Positions 44,731-53,887 of a DNA stretch of 64,000 nucleotides are shown one piece after another (within the stretch, counting starts at the first letter, position 1; each line of letters begins with the position of its first letter). Below the pieces are notes generated by a model. It searched no databases. It was not told the origin of the DNA and was given only the letters and a program-made list of their open reading frames with translations. The stretch comes from Bacillus subtilis (GTDB lineage Bacteria; Pseudomonadota; Alphaproteobacteria; Rhizobiales; Rhizobiaceae), in contig JAHREI010000005.1 in the NCBI GenBank assembly GCA_021733665.1, positions 124,001 to 188,000 of the forward strand. Direction: 5' to 3'. The position numbers and the translations under genes are program-made.

Positions 44731-45408
44731 ATGTCTGCCCAGTTTCGCTATGCACCGGAAATAAAGGCCTCTTTCCCTCAGCTTAAATCCCGCATTTTAT
44801 GCATTGAAGGTATCAGTCCGGATGCTGACCCTTCTATGGAAATAGCAGGGCTTTTGGCTGTCGCTGATAAGCGATTAGAGTTAACGAGTGAGGGTGAATT
44901 TCCGGAAATTCAGGCATGGCGCAGAGCTTTTTCCGCCATGCAGTTGAAGCCGACGCAATATCGCTGTGCTGCAGAGGCATTACTCCGGCGCTATCGTAAA
45001 GAGGGCATTATACCGGCACTGCATCCGCTAATAGATTTGTGTAATGCGGTGTCACTTGCATATGCCATTCCGATAGCCGTATTTGATCAGGCATATGTAA
45101 CTACACCTATGATCGTTCGTTATGCGCATGGCGATGAGGTGTACGAAACATTTGACGGGTTAACAGAGTTTCCTAAAGCCGGAGAAGTTATCTTTTCTGA
45201 CAGCATGGGGCGTGCACATGCCCGACGCTGGACGCACCGGCAAAGCGCATTCTCGGCTATTCGGGCAGAAACAGCACAGGTTTTAATTGTTGCGGAAGCG
45301 CTGCATGAGAAAGCCGAAACAGATATTGTGAGTTTATCCCTGACTTTAGCCAAGGCCGTACAGGCAGTTTGGCCAAATGCGCAACTGCTGGCAGGGAGTC
45401 CTGCATGA
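44731..45408 (+). CDS. B3/B4 tRNA-binding-domain protein
   Basis: A 225-residue stand-alone B3/B4 domain, the editing-like domain of phenylalanyl-tRNA synthetase beta (FPEIQAWRRAFSAMQLKPTQYRCAAEALLRRYRKEGIIPALHPLIDLCNAVSLAYAIPIAVFD). Free-standing B3/B4 proteins are thought to act on mischarged tRNA or related amino-acid compounds. Its stop overlaps the start of a LysE-family exporter gene, so editing/amino-acid quality and amino-acid export are probably linked. Confidence 0.84.
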   Translation: MSAQFRYAPEIKASFPQLKSRILCIEGISPDADPSMEIAGLLAVADKRLELTSEGEFPEIQAWRRAFSAMQLKPTQYRCAAEALLRRYRKEGIIPALHPLIDLCNAVSLAYAIPIAVFDQAYVTTPMIVRYAHGDEVYETFDGLTEFPKAGEVIFSDSMGRAHARRWTHRQSAFSAIRAETAQVLIVAEALHEKAETDIVSLSLTLAKAVQAVWPNAQLLAGSPA

Positions 45409-46016
45409 TGCCGGAATTTATTTTGACTTCGCTGTTAATTATCGCTGCGCCTGGTACCGGTGCTCTCTATACAATTGCCAACGGAATTGATGGTGGCATT
45501 CGCCGAAGTTTGTTTGCTGCACTAGGTTGTACTTTGGGTATCATTCCGCACATGATAGCTGCCATGAGTGGCGTGGCAGTATTATTACATACGAGCACAG
45601 TGATTTTTCAATTAGCGAAATATCTGGGTGTTGCTTATCTGCTTTATATGGCGTGGAGCATTTTTCTTGATCGGAATATGCTGGCCGTTCATCAACAAAA
45701 ATCGGAGCGGAAGAGCAATCTGCAGATCATCATATCAGCGATATTCATTAATCTTCTGAACCCTAAACTTTCAATATTCTTCTTGTCTTTTTTGCCTCAG
45801 TTTATCCGTACAGAAGATGCGGGATCACTGGGTCATTTATTGCAGCTCAGTCTGATATTTATGGTGCTGACTTTTATTGTTTTTGTTGGTTACGGTATTT
45901 TCGCAGCCTTTTTCCGGAGACATGTCATTGCAAATACACGTATTCAAAACTGGTTGCGCCGTGGTTTTGCTGCTGCGTTTGCAGGTCTGGCTATTCAGTT
46001 GGCTTTTGTCAGGTAG
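45405..46016 (+). CDS. LysE/RhtB-family amino-acid exporter
   Basis: A 203-residue integral membrane exporter. N-terminal PEFILTSLLIIAAPGTGALYTIANGIDGGIRRSL is the LysE/RhtB block, followed by six hydrophobic segments and the NLLNPKLSIFFLSFLPQF motif. The ATG at 45405 overlaps the upstream stop (ATGA) with GGGAG upstream; the frame extends further but inside the preceding gene. Probably exports an amino acid under control of the AraC regulator. Confidence 0.9.
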   Translation: MMPEFILTSLLIIAAPGTGALYTIANGIDGGIRRSLFAALGCTLGIIPHMIAAMSGVAVLLHTSTVIFQLAKYLGVAYLLYMAWSIFLDRNMLAVHQQKSERKSNLQIIISAIFINLLNPKLSIFFLSFLPQFIRTEDAGSLGHLLQLSLIFMVLTFIVFVGYGIFAAFFRRHVIANTRIQNWLRRGFAAAFAGLAIQLAFVR

Positions 46017-46042
46017 TGATAATTTGCATGTAAATTATCACT
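46015..46042 (+). terminator. Hairpin at the end of the exporter operon
   Basis: AGTGATAATTT (46015-46025) with AAATTATCACT (46032-46042), an 11-base perfect stem with a 6-base loop overlapping the exporter stop codon. No T-run follows, so termination is likely but not certain. Confidence 0.45.
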
Positions 46043-46189
46043 GTTCCGCCAGAGAAATATTCTCAGTGATAACTATGTTTTGAATACAGATTGAACAAAG
46101 ATTGGATAGTGCATCGGGCGGAGATTTGATTTACCTATGAGGCTTACAGATAAAATAGCTGGCTGATTATCTCTTCTTATCAAGGTTGT

Positions 46190-47245
46190 ATGCAAATGCA
46201 TGGTGAATACAAAGTCCACGGCGGCAAACTGGTTGTTGTTGATCTGGAGGTTCTGGATAACAAATTGCATGAGGTTCAGGTTGCGGGGGATTTTTTCCTC
46301 GAGCCGGCAGAGGCGCTTGATGACATTCGTGATGCCTTGAATGGCTTACCTGCCACGGCAACGGTGGAGGAGATTGCCGAAGCTGTGAGACACGGGCTGC
46401 GTGCGGATGCTTTTATGATTGGCTTTAGCCCTGAGGCTGTTGCGATTGCTGTTCGCCGTGCGTTGGGCGTTGCCAAAACCTGGCGTGATTTTGAATGGCA
46501 AATCATTGATATTCCACCCTTGTCGCCGGCTATGCATCTTGCGCTGGATGAAGTTTTGGCACGTGAAGTCGCTGCCGGACGCCGTATTCCGACTTTGCGT
46601 TTTTGGGAATGGGAGCGCCCGTCGATTATTATCGGCGCATTTCAGTCGCTGCGTAATGAAGTTGATATGGACGCAACCAAGGAGATGGGCGTAGAGACCG
46701 TTCGCCGTGTTACCGGCGGTGGCGCGATGTTCGTCGAGCCTGGCAACACAATTACATATTCGCTATATGCGCCGGGCGATCTTGTCCGGGATATGAGCTT
46801 CGCTGACTCTTATGCTTTTCTTGATGAATGGGTTTTGAAGTCACTGAACTCTCTGGGTGTGGATGCCTTCTATAAGCCGTTGAATGATATTTCGAGTTCC
46901 AAGGGCAAGATCGGCGGCGCCGCACAGAAACGTTATTCGGGTGGCACAGTTCTCCATCACGTAACAATGGCTTATGATATGGATGCTGATAAAATGATGA
47001 AAGTTCTGCGTATTGGTCGCGAGAAGCTTTCAGATAAAGGAACAGCAAGTGCAGCCAAACGTGTTGATCCGGTTCGCAGCCAGACGGGTCTGCCGCGCCG
47101 TGAAGTTATCGACCGCATGACGGAGATGTTTGTGTCGCTGAATGGTGGTGTAAAAGGGACAATCACACCGGAAGAATTTGCGGCTGCTGAACAGCTCGTT
47201 ACGGAGAAATTTGCCACTGAAAAGTGGCTGCATCACATTCCGTAA
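46190..47245 (+). CDS. Lipoate-protein ligase family protein with N-terminal accessory domain
   Basis: A 351-residue protein that attaches lipoate to carrier domains, or a related ligase. Residues ~1-95 form an LplA accessory (LplA-C/LplB-like) domain: GGKLVVVDLEVLDNKLHEVQVAGDFFLEPAEALDDI. Residues ~105-345 form the LplA catalytic domain with WERPSIIIGAFQS, RRVTGGGAMFVEPGNTITYS, the adenylate-binding Lys region SSSKGKIGGAAQKRYSGGTVLHH, and a C-terminal helical part. E. coli LplA has the accessory domain at the C-terminus, so the domain order is swapped. No lipoate synthesis gene is adjacent. Confidence 0.86.
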   Translation: MQMHGEYKVHGGKLVVVDLEVLDNKLHEVQVAGDFFLEPAEALDDIRDALNGLPATATVEEIAEAVRHGLRADAFMIGFSPEAVAIAVRRALGVAKTWRDFEWQIIDIPPLSPAMHLALDEVLAREVAAGRRIPTLRFWEWERPSIIIGAFQSLRNEVDMDATKEMGVETVRRVTGGGAMFVEPGNTITYSLYAPGDLVRDMSFADSYAFLDEWVLKSLNSLGVDAFYKPLNDISSSKGKIGGAAQKRYSGGTVLHHVTMAYDMDADKMMKVLRIGREKLSDKGTASAAKRVDPVRSQTGLPRREVIDRMTEMFVSLNGGVKGTITPEEFAAAEQLVTEKFATEKWLHHIP

Positions 47246-47274
47246 TCCGAGGACGGGACAATAAGTCCTTATTC

Positions 47275-47310
47275 AATAATCTTGTTGGCTAGATAGCCAA
47301 CAAGATTATT
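47275..47310. terminator. Bidirectional terminator hairpin
   Basis: A 16-base perfect stem, AATAATCTTGTTGGCT with AGCCAACAAGATTATT, and a 4-base loop, located between the convergent lipoate ligase and amidohydrolase genes. The A/T-rich outer ends serve both directions. Confidence 0.8.
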
Positions 47311-47321
47311 TCGTAAAATGC

Positions 47322-48623
47322 TTACAGCTCTGATTTATAAACGTTTCCGTCCTTCATCACGAAACCGACATCACGCATTTGTTCGATATTATCGAGCGGG
47401 TTGGTTTTGACGGCAATGATATCGGCCAGTTTTCCGGCTTCAATGGTACCGATTGCGTCAATCATATCAATATGAGTGGCGGCATTGACGGTTGCAGCCA
47501 GTAAGGCCTCCTGCGCGGTCATGCCGGCTTCTACCATCAGCACCAATTCGGTTGCATTGTTCCCGTGTACTGAAACACCGCTATCAGTACCAAAGGCAAT
47601 TTTAACGCCACCTTTATGTGCTTTGCGCAGCATATCCAGCATCAGCGGGCCTGCTTGCAGCGATTTAATACGCTGAGGCTCAGTCATCCATTTTGCTTCT
47701 TTGGCGGTTTTCGCAACAAAGTCGCCTGCCATGACAGTTGGTACCAGATAAGCGCCTTTTTCTTTAAAAAGTGCAATGGAGCTGTCATCCAGATAAGTGC
47801 CGTGCTCAATCGACATGACACCGGATGCCAGAGAAGAATTGATGCCGTTTAGGCCATGGGCATGCGCTGTTACTTTGCGTCCCATGCTGCTTGCAGCGTC
47901 TACAATTGCTTCAATTTCCGGGCTGGTGAATTGCTGATTAAAACCTGCCAAAGTGTTGGACAATACACCACCGGTCGCGGTGATCTTGATAATATCGGCA
48001 CCTTTGCGGATTTGTTCGCGTGCTGCGCGGCGGCAATCATCTGCACCATTACAGATTGAATCCTTATGCAGAACTTCAGCTACATCATCATTGTATCCTT
48101 GACGACCATCGCCATGCCCGCCACTAACGGAAATGGAGTAGCCTGCACTGCGGATACGGGGCAGGGGTAGGTCATTACGCTTTGAGGCTTCTTTGAGGGC
48201 AAAAATGGCATCCTGACCGCTGGCGCCAAGATCCTGAATAGTTGTGAAACCAGCCTCCAAAGTACGCTTACCATGAAGTGCGCCTTGCATTGCCCAGTCT
48301 GCATCCGAATTTTCCACACGTTTAAGGCGTGCGTCGGGTGCTAATTGCGAGGTAATATGGACGTGGCTGTCGATCATGCCGGGCATTACGAAAGCTTCAC
48401 TGAGATCTACTATTTTAGCGCCGTCCCGTTGAGAAAACCCGGCTTCAACAGCTTCAATCTTGTTATCTTTAATGATGATTGACTGTTTGCTCAGCGGTTT
48501 ATCTGCCGGATTTGCCAGCAAAGTACCGGCATGAATAATGGTAATCTGAGCTGTATCCTGCGCAAATGCAGGCATGATGAAAAGGCTGGACGCGAGAAGT
48601 CCGGATAGTAGATGTTTATGCAC
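47322..48623 (-). CDS. Exported amidohydrolase (imidazolonepropionase / Xaa-Pro-peptidase-like)
   Basis: A 433-residue amidohydrolase-superfamily enzyme with a signal peptide (MHKHLLSGLLASSLFIMPAFAQ). Metal site: His87 and His89 (DSHVHI), the candidate carboxylated Lys in IIKITATGG, His in VTAHAHG and IEHGTYLD, and the final Asp in GTDSGVSVHG. Secreted members are often peptidases acting on Xaa-Pro or Xaa-Arg dipeptides or cleave amide xenobiotics. It is transcribed alone, leftward, back to back with the second FecI/FecR/TonB set. Confidence 0.86.
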   Translation of the reverse strand: MHKHLLSGLLASSLFIMPAFAQDTAQITIIHAGTLLANPADKPLSKQSIIIKDNKIEAVEAGFSQRDGAKIVDLSEAFVMPGMIDSHVHITSQLAPDARLKRVENSDADWAMQGALHGKRTLEAGFTTIQDLGASGQDAIFALKEASKRNDLPLPRIRSAGYSISVSGGHGDGRQGYNDDVAEVLHKDSICNGADDCRRAAREQIRKGADIIKITATGGVLSNTLAGFNQQFTSPEIEAIVDAASSMGRKVTAHAHGLNGINSSLASGVMSIEHGTYLDDSSIALFKEKGAYLVPTVMAGDFVAKTAKEAKWMTEPQRIKSLQAGPLMLDMLRKAHKGGVKIAFGTDSGVSVHGNNATELVLMVEAGMTAQEALLAATVNAATHIDMIDAIGTIEAGKLADIIAVKTNPLDNIEQMRDVGFVMKDGNVYKSEL

Positions 48624-48925
48624 TTTTAATCTCCTCCACTAGATTAAGCGCTTACAAAATAAGCATTAATTTCTAAACTTCGTCAATCACTTATATTCTG
48701 ATTTTTTATTTATAGTACTTTGCTCGTTTGTGTTCCTGGTTCTCGAAATTTTAGTATTACTATTAAACTTTCTGAAATTTGTTTTCTATTTTTCTCGGAG
48801 AGATGTAGTCAGTTTTTTGCGGGGGATATCATCCGGCAGGTGTCTTGCTATTCATCTTAAAGATGAGTAAATAACTCCAGTTATTTTTGCATTGCGATTG
48901 CACGCATTATTTTTGCAGGTTTTAT
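48624..48925. promoter_or_regulatory. AT-rich divergent promoter region
   Basis: About 300 bases between the leftward amidohydrolase and the rightward fecI-2. AT-rich, with several possible promoters and one small inverted repeat, GAGT-AAATA-ACTC (48865-48877). I do not find the TGA-N9-TCA motif that is present at the other two fecI genes. Confidence 0.35.
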
Positions 48926-49429
48926 ATGCCCCCCATGAACGCTGTTTTTGAACGGATTTATGTCAGGGAGCGTTTGCGCCTGAAACGGCTTGCAGCCCGT
49001 ATTCTCGGCAATGCACAGGACGCGGAGGACATCCTGCATGATACTTATGTCAAATTATCCAAACGGTCTTTAACGGAAAATGACGGCGGGTTGGTCGTGC
49101 GCACCGTCACGACACTGGCGCTGGATCAGTTGCGCAGCCGGAAAGTGCAGCCGGATAAAGCTGCATATGACAAGCAAAGCTGTGAAATGTCCGACTTCAT
49201 TCAGCCTGAACGGATCATCGAAGCGCGTCACGACCTGTTTGCACTGCTGGATGCGATCCATGCCTTGCCGGAACGCCGCGCGCAGATTTTTCTGCTGGCC
49301 AGAGTTGACGGTATGACCTACCAGCAGATTGCGCATCATTTACAGCTTTCATTGAGTACGGTCGAAAAAGAAATGGCGGCAGCGATTGCTTACTGCCATA
49401 AGTGGCAGCAGATGCGTGACCGGAAATGA
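48926..49429 (+). CDS. FecI-type ECF sigma factor (set 2)
   Basis: A 167-residue ECF sigma factor. Region 2: RLRLKRLAARILGNAQDAEDILHDTYVKLSKRS; region 4: ALPERRAQIFLLARVDGMTYQQIAHHLQLSLSTVEKEMAAAIAYC. The ATG at 48926 has GCAGG upstream and gives a normal FecI length; an upstream extension of 13 residues is possible but rich in Cys and unlikely. It starts the tandem pair of signalling sets. Confidence 0.9.
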   Translation: MPPMNAVFERIYVRERLRLKRLAARILGNAQDAEDILHDTYVKLSKRSLTENDGGLVVRTVTTLALDQLRSRKVQPDKAAYDKQSCEMSDFIQPERIIEARHDLFALLDAIHALPERRAQIFLLARVDGMTYQQIAHHLQLSLSTVEKEMAAAIAYCHKWQQMRDRK

Positions 49430-49478
49430 TTATGTTTGTCTGTCACCAATTTGCAGGCAACTGCGTGCTTCATGGAAA

Positions 49479-50471
49479 ATGCTTCATCTCATGCTGAAAA
49501 CCGACGGTTCTGAAAAACTGACAGATGCTGCCATTGAGGAAGCCGCGCAATGGTTTGTGCGGCTGGGCAGTCAGCCGGTCAGTGCAGATATACAGCAGGC
49601 TTTTCAGGCATGGCTTGAGCAAAGCCCGATGCATGAACAAGCCTATCAGCAAACTGCGCAGCTCTGGACAGATCTGAAAGCGCCTGCCCGTCAAGCGGCA
49701 AAAAGCGGCTGGCATCGCAAACGGCAACGGCAGTCTGGTCCTCTCAGATATTTTGCCAAATGGGGCAGTGTTGCAGCGGCGGCTGTTGTTGTCATAACAT
49801 CAATGGCGCTCTGGCGCGATGCAGGGCTGATAGAACGTGCTTTTGCTGAATATGCTGTCGCCCCCGGCACCTATAGTGAATTGACCCTGAGTGACGGCTC
49901 ACGGGTCTATCTGGATGGCGACAGTGCCATCAATACGAATTTCAGTGATGTGGTACGCAATGTCGAGTTGGTTCGCGGCCGCGCATGGTTTGATGTGACA
50001 CGGAATGAAAACCGGCCGTTTCAAGTGACAGGCGGCACCGCCTCTGTGCATGTGCTTGGCACAGCCTTTGCGGTTGAGCTGGAACCTGAGCTGACCAAAG
50101 TGACCGTCGAGCGCGGGCTGGTTGTGGTGCATTCCACAGGCAAGACGGATACGGTCCGGCTGGAGGCCGGAGACAGTGCAGCAGTTACACCGGACAGGAT
50201 CGAACAAATCCGTGACGGCAATGCAGAAGCCCGTCTTGCATGGCGGCGCGGTTTGATCATGATGAACCAGACACCGCTTAAATCGGTACTGAATGAGCTC
50301 GGCAAATATACTGCGGGGCGTATTATTCTCAGCGATAAAGAGCTGGAGAACCTGCCGGTATCCGGCGTGTTTCAGGCGCAAGATCCTGATGCGGTTTTTG
50401 ATGCTCTACGCAGCACGCTCAATTTGACTGTGGTGCGTGTGCCCGGCTTGATGACAATTATCTACCGGTAA
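49479..50471 (+). CDS. FecR-family anti-sigma factor / sigma regulator (set 2)
   Basis: A ~330-residue FecR-like protein: N-terminal AIEEAAQWFVRLGSQPVSADIQQAFQAWLEQSPMHEQAYQQTAQLW, one membrane segment (WGSVAAAAVVVITSMALW), and a periplasmic FecR domain (LTLSDGSRVYLDGDSAINTNFSDVVRNVELVRGRAWFDVTRNENRPFQVTGGTASVHVLGTAF in two adjoining blocks). Unlike the FecR proteins of sets 1 and 3, it has no RR motif directly before the membrane segment. The start is uncertain between ATG 49479 and 49491. Confidence 0.89.
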   Translation: MLHLMLKTDGSEKLTDAAIEEAAQWFVRLGSQPVSADIQQAFQAWLEQSPMHEQAYQQTAQLWTDLKAPARQAAKSGWHRKRQRQSGPLRYFAKWGSVAAAAVVVITSMALWRDAGLIERAFAEYAVAPGTYSELTLSDGSRVYLDGDSAINTNFSDVVRNVELVRGRAWFDVTRNENRPFQVTGGTASVHVLGTAFAVELEPELTKVTVERGLVVVHSTGKTDTVRLEAGDSAAVTPDRIEQIRDGNAEARLAWRRGLIMMNQTPLKSVLNELGKYTAGRIILSDKELENLPVSGVFQAQDPDAVFDALRSTLNLTVVRVPGLMTIIYR

Positions 50472-50496
50472 AATTATTTTTACGGGTTTTATTCGG

Positions 50497-50528
50497 GCAA
50501 ACCGTTCTTTGATTAAGGGCCTGACGTC
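50497..50528 (+). promoter_or_regulatory. Candidate ECF-sigma promoter of receptor 2
   Basis: GCAAACCG (50497-50504) is followed, 21 bases after its AACC core, by CGTC (50525-50528), 28 bases before the receptor ATG. The same AACC block occurs upstream of the other two receptors. The spacing is longer than the classical ECF distance, so this is tentative. Confidence 0.3.
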
Positions 50529-50555
50529 CTTGAATTTGAACAGGAAACGTCCAGA

Positions 50556-53471
50556 ATGAAGACCATCAGAACTGCGTTCACCGCCAGCGGTGTTTCGCTC
50601 ATTGCACTTATATCCGCTTATCCGGCTGGTGCTTTGGCGCAATCCGCCACAACGGCACAGGATCGCGCCAGCTATAATTTCAATATTCCGGCGAAACCGC
50701 TGCTCACCGCATTGGCCGATTTTACGGCAACCACCGGCATACAGGTTGTGCGCCAGAATGGCGGCACAATTTCCGGACAATCCGCAGCTGTGATCGGCCG
50801 TCAGTCACCGGAAGCAGCACTCAAACGCGTTCTTGGTCCTTCTAAACTGCATTATCGTTTTGTCGACAGCCGCACGGTCAGCCTCTTTGCCCCTGATGAA
50901 GCAGCGGCAAATGCCGGCGGTGTGAATGCTGATGGTGCAACCCAGCTGAACATGATCACGATTACGACGCCTGCCGGTGCTGTAGACGGGGCGTCAGCCG
51001 TCTATTCCGCGCCTAAATCCACGGTTTATCTCTCGGAGGAGCAGATCAACCGCTATGGTTCGGTATCGTCCGCAGATATGCTCAAGGGCTTGCCGGGTGT
51101 ACAGGTCGCAGACAGCCGTAACGGCGGCGGTCTTGATGTGAATATTCGCGGTATTCAGGGGCAAAGCCGTGTGGCTGTAACCGTGGATGGTTCACAACAG
51201 TCGCTCAATATTTATCGTGGTTATGCCGGTACGCAACAACGCAGTTATATTGATCCCGATCTGATCAGTGATGTCGTGATCAGCAAGGGGCCTGATCTTA
51301 CACCCGCCGCAGCCGGTGCCATCGGCGGTGCCGTCAGAATGACGACGCTGCGTATTCAGGATGTTCTTAAACCCGGTCAGACTTTCGGTGTTCGCCTGAA
51401 AGGCGAATTATGGGACAACGGTGTGAAACAGCCGTATCGTCCGGATCAGGTCAGTTCTGTATCCGAGTTAAACGCAGATGTACGCAGTGGTCGTCCGGAT
51501 ATTTTTGGCTCGGCAGCGAAATCCGGCAGTATTGCCGCGGCTTATACCAGTGATTTTGTGGATGTGGTTGCCGCCTATGCGCGGCGCAATCAGGGCAATT
51601 ATTTTGCCGGTAAACATGGGCGCGATAAATATCGCCAATTCTCCAAATCCGGCTATGAAGAAAACACGGTCGCTAAATCCTATAAGGCCGGAGAAGAGGT
51701 TTTAAACTCCTCTTCACAAACGGAATCCGTGTTGCTGAAGGCGACAATCAAACCAACGGATGAGCAGCAGCTTGAGCTCAGCTACCGATATTATGACGGG
51801 CGTTTTGGTGAGGTTATGCCGTCGGATATTTTCCGTTTTGGTACCGCCGGACTGTATCAGTATCCGACTGGCAGCATGATTATCAATTCGGGTTCGGCAC
51901 GCTATCAGTATAAGCCAGCCGATAATGATCTGATTGATTTTAAAGCCAATCTCTGGATTACAGATGCTAAAAGCGATCAGATCAACGCGACCAACGGGCC
52001 GAAATCCCAACAGGTTTATGGTAGTCCTGACCGCACATGGGTGCGTATGGATGACGTGCGCGTAGGTGGCGATCTTTCCAACCGTTCTGAATTTACCACG
52101 GAAGCCGGTGCTTTTGCATTCGATCTTGGCGGTTCATTCCAGTATGAAAATATCCGTCCGCAAAGAGATGTTGTGATCTCCGAACATGATATCAACCAGA
52201 ACCGTAATTTGCGTGACGGTTATCGTTCAGAAATCAGCCTGACCGGTAAGCTCGAATATGAGCCACGTGAAAATTTGCAGTTCTGGGCTGGCGGGCGTTA
52301 TGGCCGTTACAGTTCTCACGACCGCAATGCACCGACTGTGGCAAGACGTGAAAATGTCTATGGCAAATGGATTTCTCTCTCCAGAGGCCCTGGCACCTGG
52401 GACAGCATGTTCTGGCGTGCGGATGAAAACGGGCAGTTTACCGATGCCACCGATCCGCGTCTGAACAATGGTATTGCGGCATCTAACACCAATAACCCGT
52501 TTGATGGTACGCCTTTTGATGAATATGGCACACCGACTTATATGGCAGTGAGCAACGCGGGTTACAGCAATATCGTTACCGGCTTTGACCGTGGCGAGAA
52601 AATGTCGAACAAAGGTAGCAGTTTTACACCGGCCTTTGGTGTGAATTATGAGATTATTCCGCAGACTTTCCTCTATGCCAGCTACACGCAAGGTTACCGT
52701 CTGCCGTCGCTGTTTGAAACCACGCTTGGCACCTTGCAGGTTGACCCTGCGACAGGTCTGAAAGCTGAGCGTTCCCGTGCCATTGAGTTTGGTGCCAGCA
52801 CGACACAGGATGACCTGTTCATGCAGGGGGATACGGCGTCTTTCAAACTCGCTTATTTTGATAATAATATTAAAGACTATATCACGCGCTATTATGACCC
52901 TGTTACGAATGGTGGCATGACTTTCAGTAACGCCGACAGTTACAAAGCCAATGGTCTTGAATTCCAGTCCAGCTATGATAACGGCCGGATTTTTGCTGAC
53001 CTCTCCGCGACTTATTATTTCAGGACGGAAACCTGTGATGCTGCTTTTGCAGCTCATCTGCGAGCAACAGCAGATCAGTATCAGCCGACTGAAAACACAC
53101 CGGATTGCACGCCCGGCAGTTATATGGGGTCTTTCACCAATACCCAAAATCCGCCGAAATATGCAGCAAATCTCACACTTGGCAGCCGTTTCTTTGAAGA
53201 AAAACTGACAGTAGGTGGTCGCATGACCTATACGTCAGGGCCGGTTGAGACGATTGATAAGCCATGGCAGACAGGCGCGACCACGCCACAGATTCTTTAT
53301 AAGCCGGTTACGCTGTTTGATGCTTTTGTCAGTTATAAATTACGTGAAGATGCTGTCTTCAACGCATCGGTACAGAATATCGGCAACCGTTACTATCTGG
53401 ATCCGCTGGCACAGAGTTTTATGCCGGCACCGGGACGTACCTATCGCGCCGGTTTCTCGGTAAAATTCTGA
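50556..53471 (+). CDS. TonB-dependent receptor with STN signalling domain (iron set 2)
   Basis: A 971-residue outer-membrane receptor. Signal peptide to about residue 30; STN domain (FNIPAKPLLTALADFTATTGIQVVRQNGG...); plug (SADMLKGLPGVQVADSRNGGGLDVNIRGIQGQSRVAVTVDGSQQS in adjoining blocks); large barrel ending DPLAQSFMPAPGRTYRAGFSVKF. It belongs to the same haemoglobin/haem-type family as receptors 1 and 3 (shared GNYFAGK, GEEVLN and SVLLK segments). Activated together with fecI-2/fecR-2. A clear terminator follows. Confidence 0.92.
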   Translation: MKTIRTAFTASGVSLIALISAYPAGALAQSATTAQDRASYNFNIPAKPLLTALADFTATTGIQVVRQNGGTISGQSAAVIGRQSPEAALKRVLGPSKLHYRFVDSRTVSLFAPDEAAANAGGVNADGATQLNMITITTPAGAVDGASAVYSAPKSTVYLSEEQINRYGSVSSADMLKGLPGVQVADSRNGGGLDVNIRGIQGQSRVAVTVDGSQQSLNIYRGYAGTQQRSYIDPDLISDVVISKGPDLTPAAAGAIGGAVRMTTLRIQDVLKPGQTFGVRLKGELWDNGVKQPYRPDQVSSVSELNADVRSGRPDIFGSAAKSGSIAAAYTSDFVDVVAAYARRNQGNYFAGKHGRDKYRQFSKSGYEENTVAKSYKAGEEVLNSSSQTESVLLKATIKPTDEQQLELSYRYYDGRFGEVMPSDIFRFGTAGLYQYPTGSMIINSGSARYQYKPADNDLIDFKANLWITDAKSDQINATNGPKSQQVYGSPDRTWVRMDDVRVGGDLSNRSEFTTEAGAFAFDLGGSFQYENIRPQRDVVISEHDINQNRNLRDGYRSEISLTGKLEYEPRENLQFWAGGRYGRYSSHDRNAPTVARRENVYGKWISLSRGPGTWDSMFWRADENGQFTDATDPRLNNGIAASNTNNPFDGTPFDEYGTPTYMAVSNAGYSNIVTGFDRGEKMSNKGSSFTPAFGVNYEIIPQTFLYASYTQGYRLPSLFETTLGTLQVDPATGLKAERSRAIEFGASTTQDDLFMQGDTASFKLAYFDNNIKDYITRYYDPVTNGGMTFSNADSYKANGLEFQSSYDNGRIFADLSATYYFRTETCDAAFAAHLRATADQYQPTENTPDCTPGSYMGSFTNTQNPPKYAANLTLGSRFFEEKLTVGGRMTYTSGPVETIDKPWQTGATTPQILYKPVTLFDAFVSYKLREDAVFNASVQNIGNRYYLDPLAQSFMPAPGRTYRAGFSVKF

Positions 53472-53476
53472 CGTAG

Positions 53477-53512
53477 AAATGCGCCCTTTCTGCTGAAAGG
53501 GCGCATTTTTTA
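53477..53512 (+). terminator. Rho-independent terminator after receptor 2
   Basis: A 14-base stem, AAATGCGCCCTTTC with GAAAGGGCGCATTT, a 4-base loop, then a T-run. Separates the second from the third signalling set. Confidence 0.9.
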
Positions 53513-53542
53513 TTCCTCAATTATTGTTATCTGCAAATTAGC

Positions 53543-53860
53543 TCAGCGGCGGCTTTTTGAGATAAATCCCCGACAGTTTTCCATCAAATCCGTCAAGATT
53601 TTTAGTTGATAATCGAATACGAGAATCTCCCCCTTACCGCGCTTTATAAAGCCGTCTTGCTTCATAAACTTGTTGACGCGTTGGGTTTCTTGGTATTTTT
53701 GCCTGCAGGTTGATGCAGGTGTTACTCTTTGGACAAAGAAAGTGCCGTCGCTGAGCGGAATTCGTGGTGTTGAATATTGAGCATCTTTTTCTGCTTCAGT
53801 GGTTGTGCATCCTGCTACAGATACCAAGACAAGGCTAAACATAAATCGACGGAAATGCAC
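53543..53860 (-). CDS. Small lipoprotein of unknown function
   Basis: A 105-residue protein with a lipoprotein signal peptide: MHFRRFMFSLVLVSVAGC, with lipobox VAGC and Cys18 as the acylation site. The mature part is basic (KYQETQRVNKFMKQDGFIKRGKGE) with a second pair of Cys (STCRQ, MENCRG) that could form a disulfide. I recognise no family. It is divergent from fecI-3 and shares its intergenic region, including the TGA-N9-TCA motif, so it may be iron regulated. Confidence 0.75.
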   Translation of the reverse strand: MHFRRFMFSLVLVSVAGCTTTEAEKDAQYSTPRIPLSDGTFFVQRVTPASTCRQKYQETQRVNKFMKQDGFIKRGKGEILVFDYQLKILTDLMENCRGFISKSRR

Positions 53861-53887
53861 AATTACCCTCTGGAGTTGATTTAAACA

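Noticed and set aside
52227-53147. A 306-codon frame antisense to TonB receptor 2
   Set aside because: Lies fully inside a clear receptor gene, no ribosome site and no recognisable protein features.
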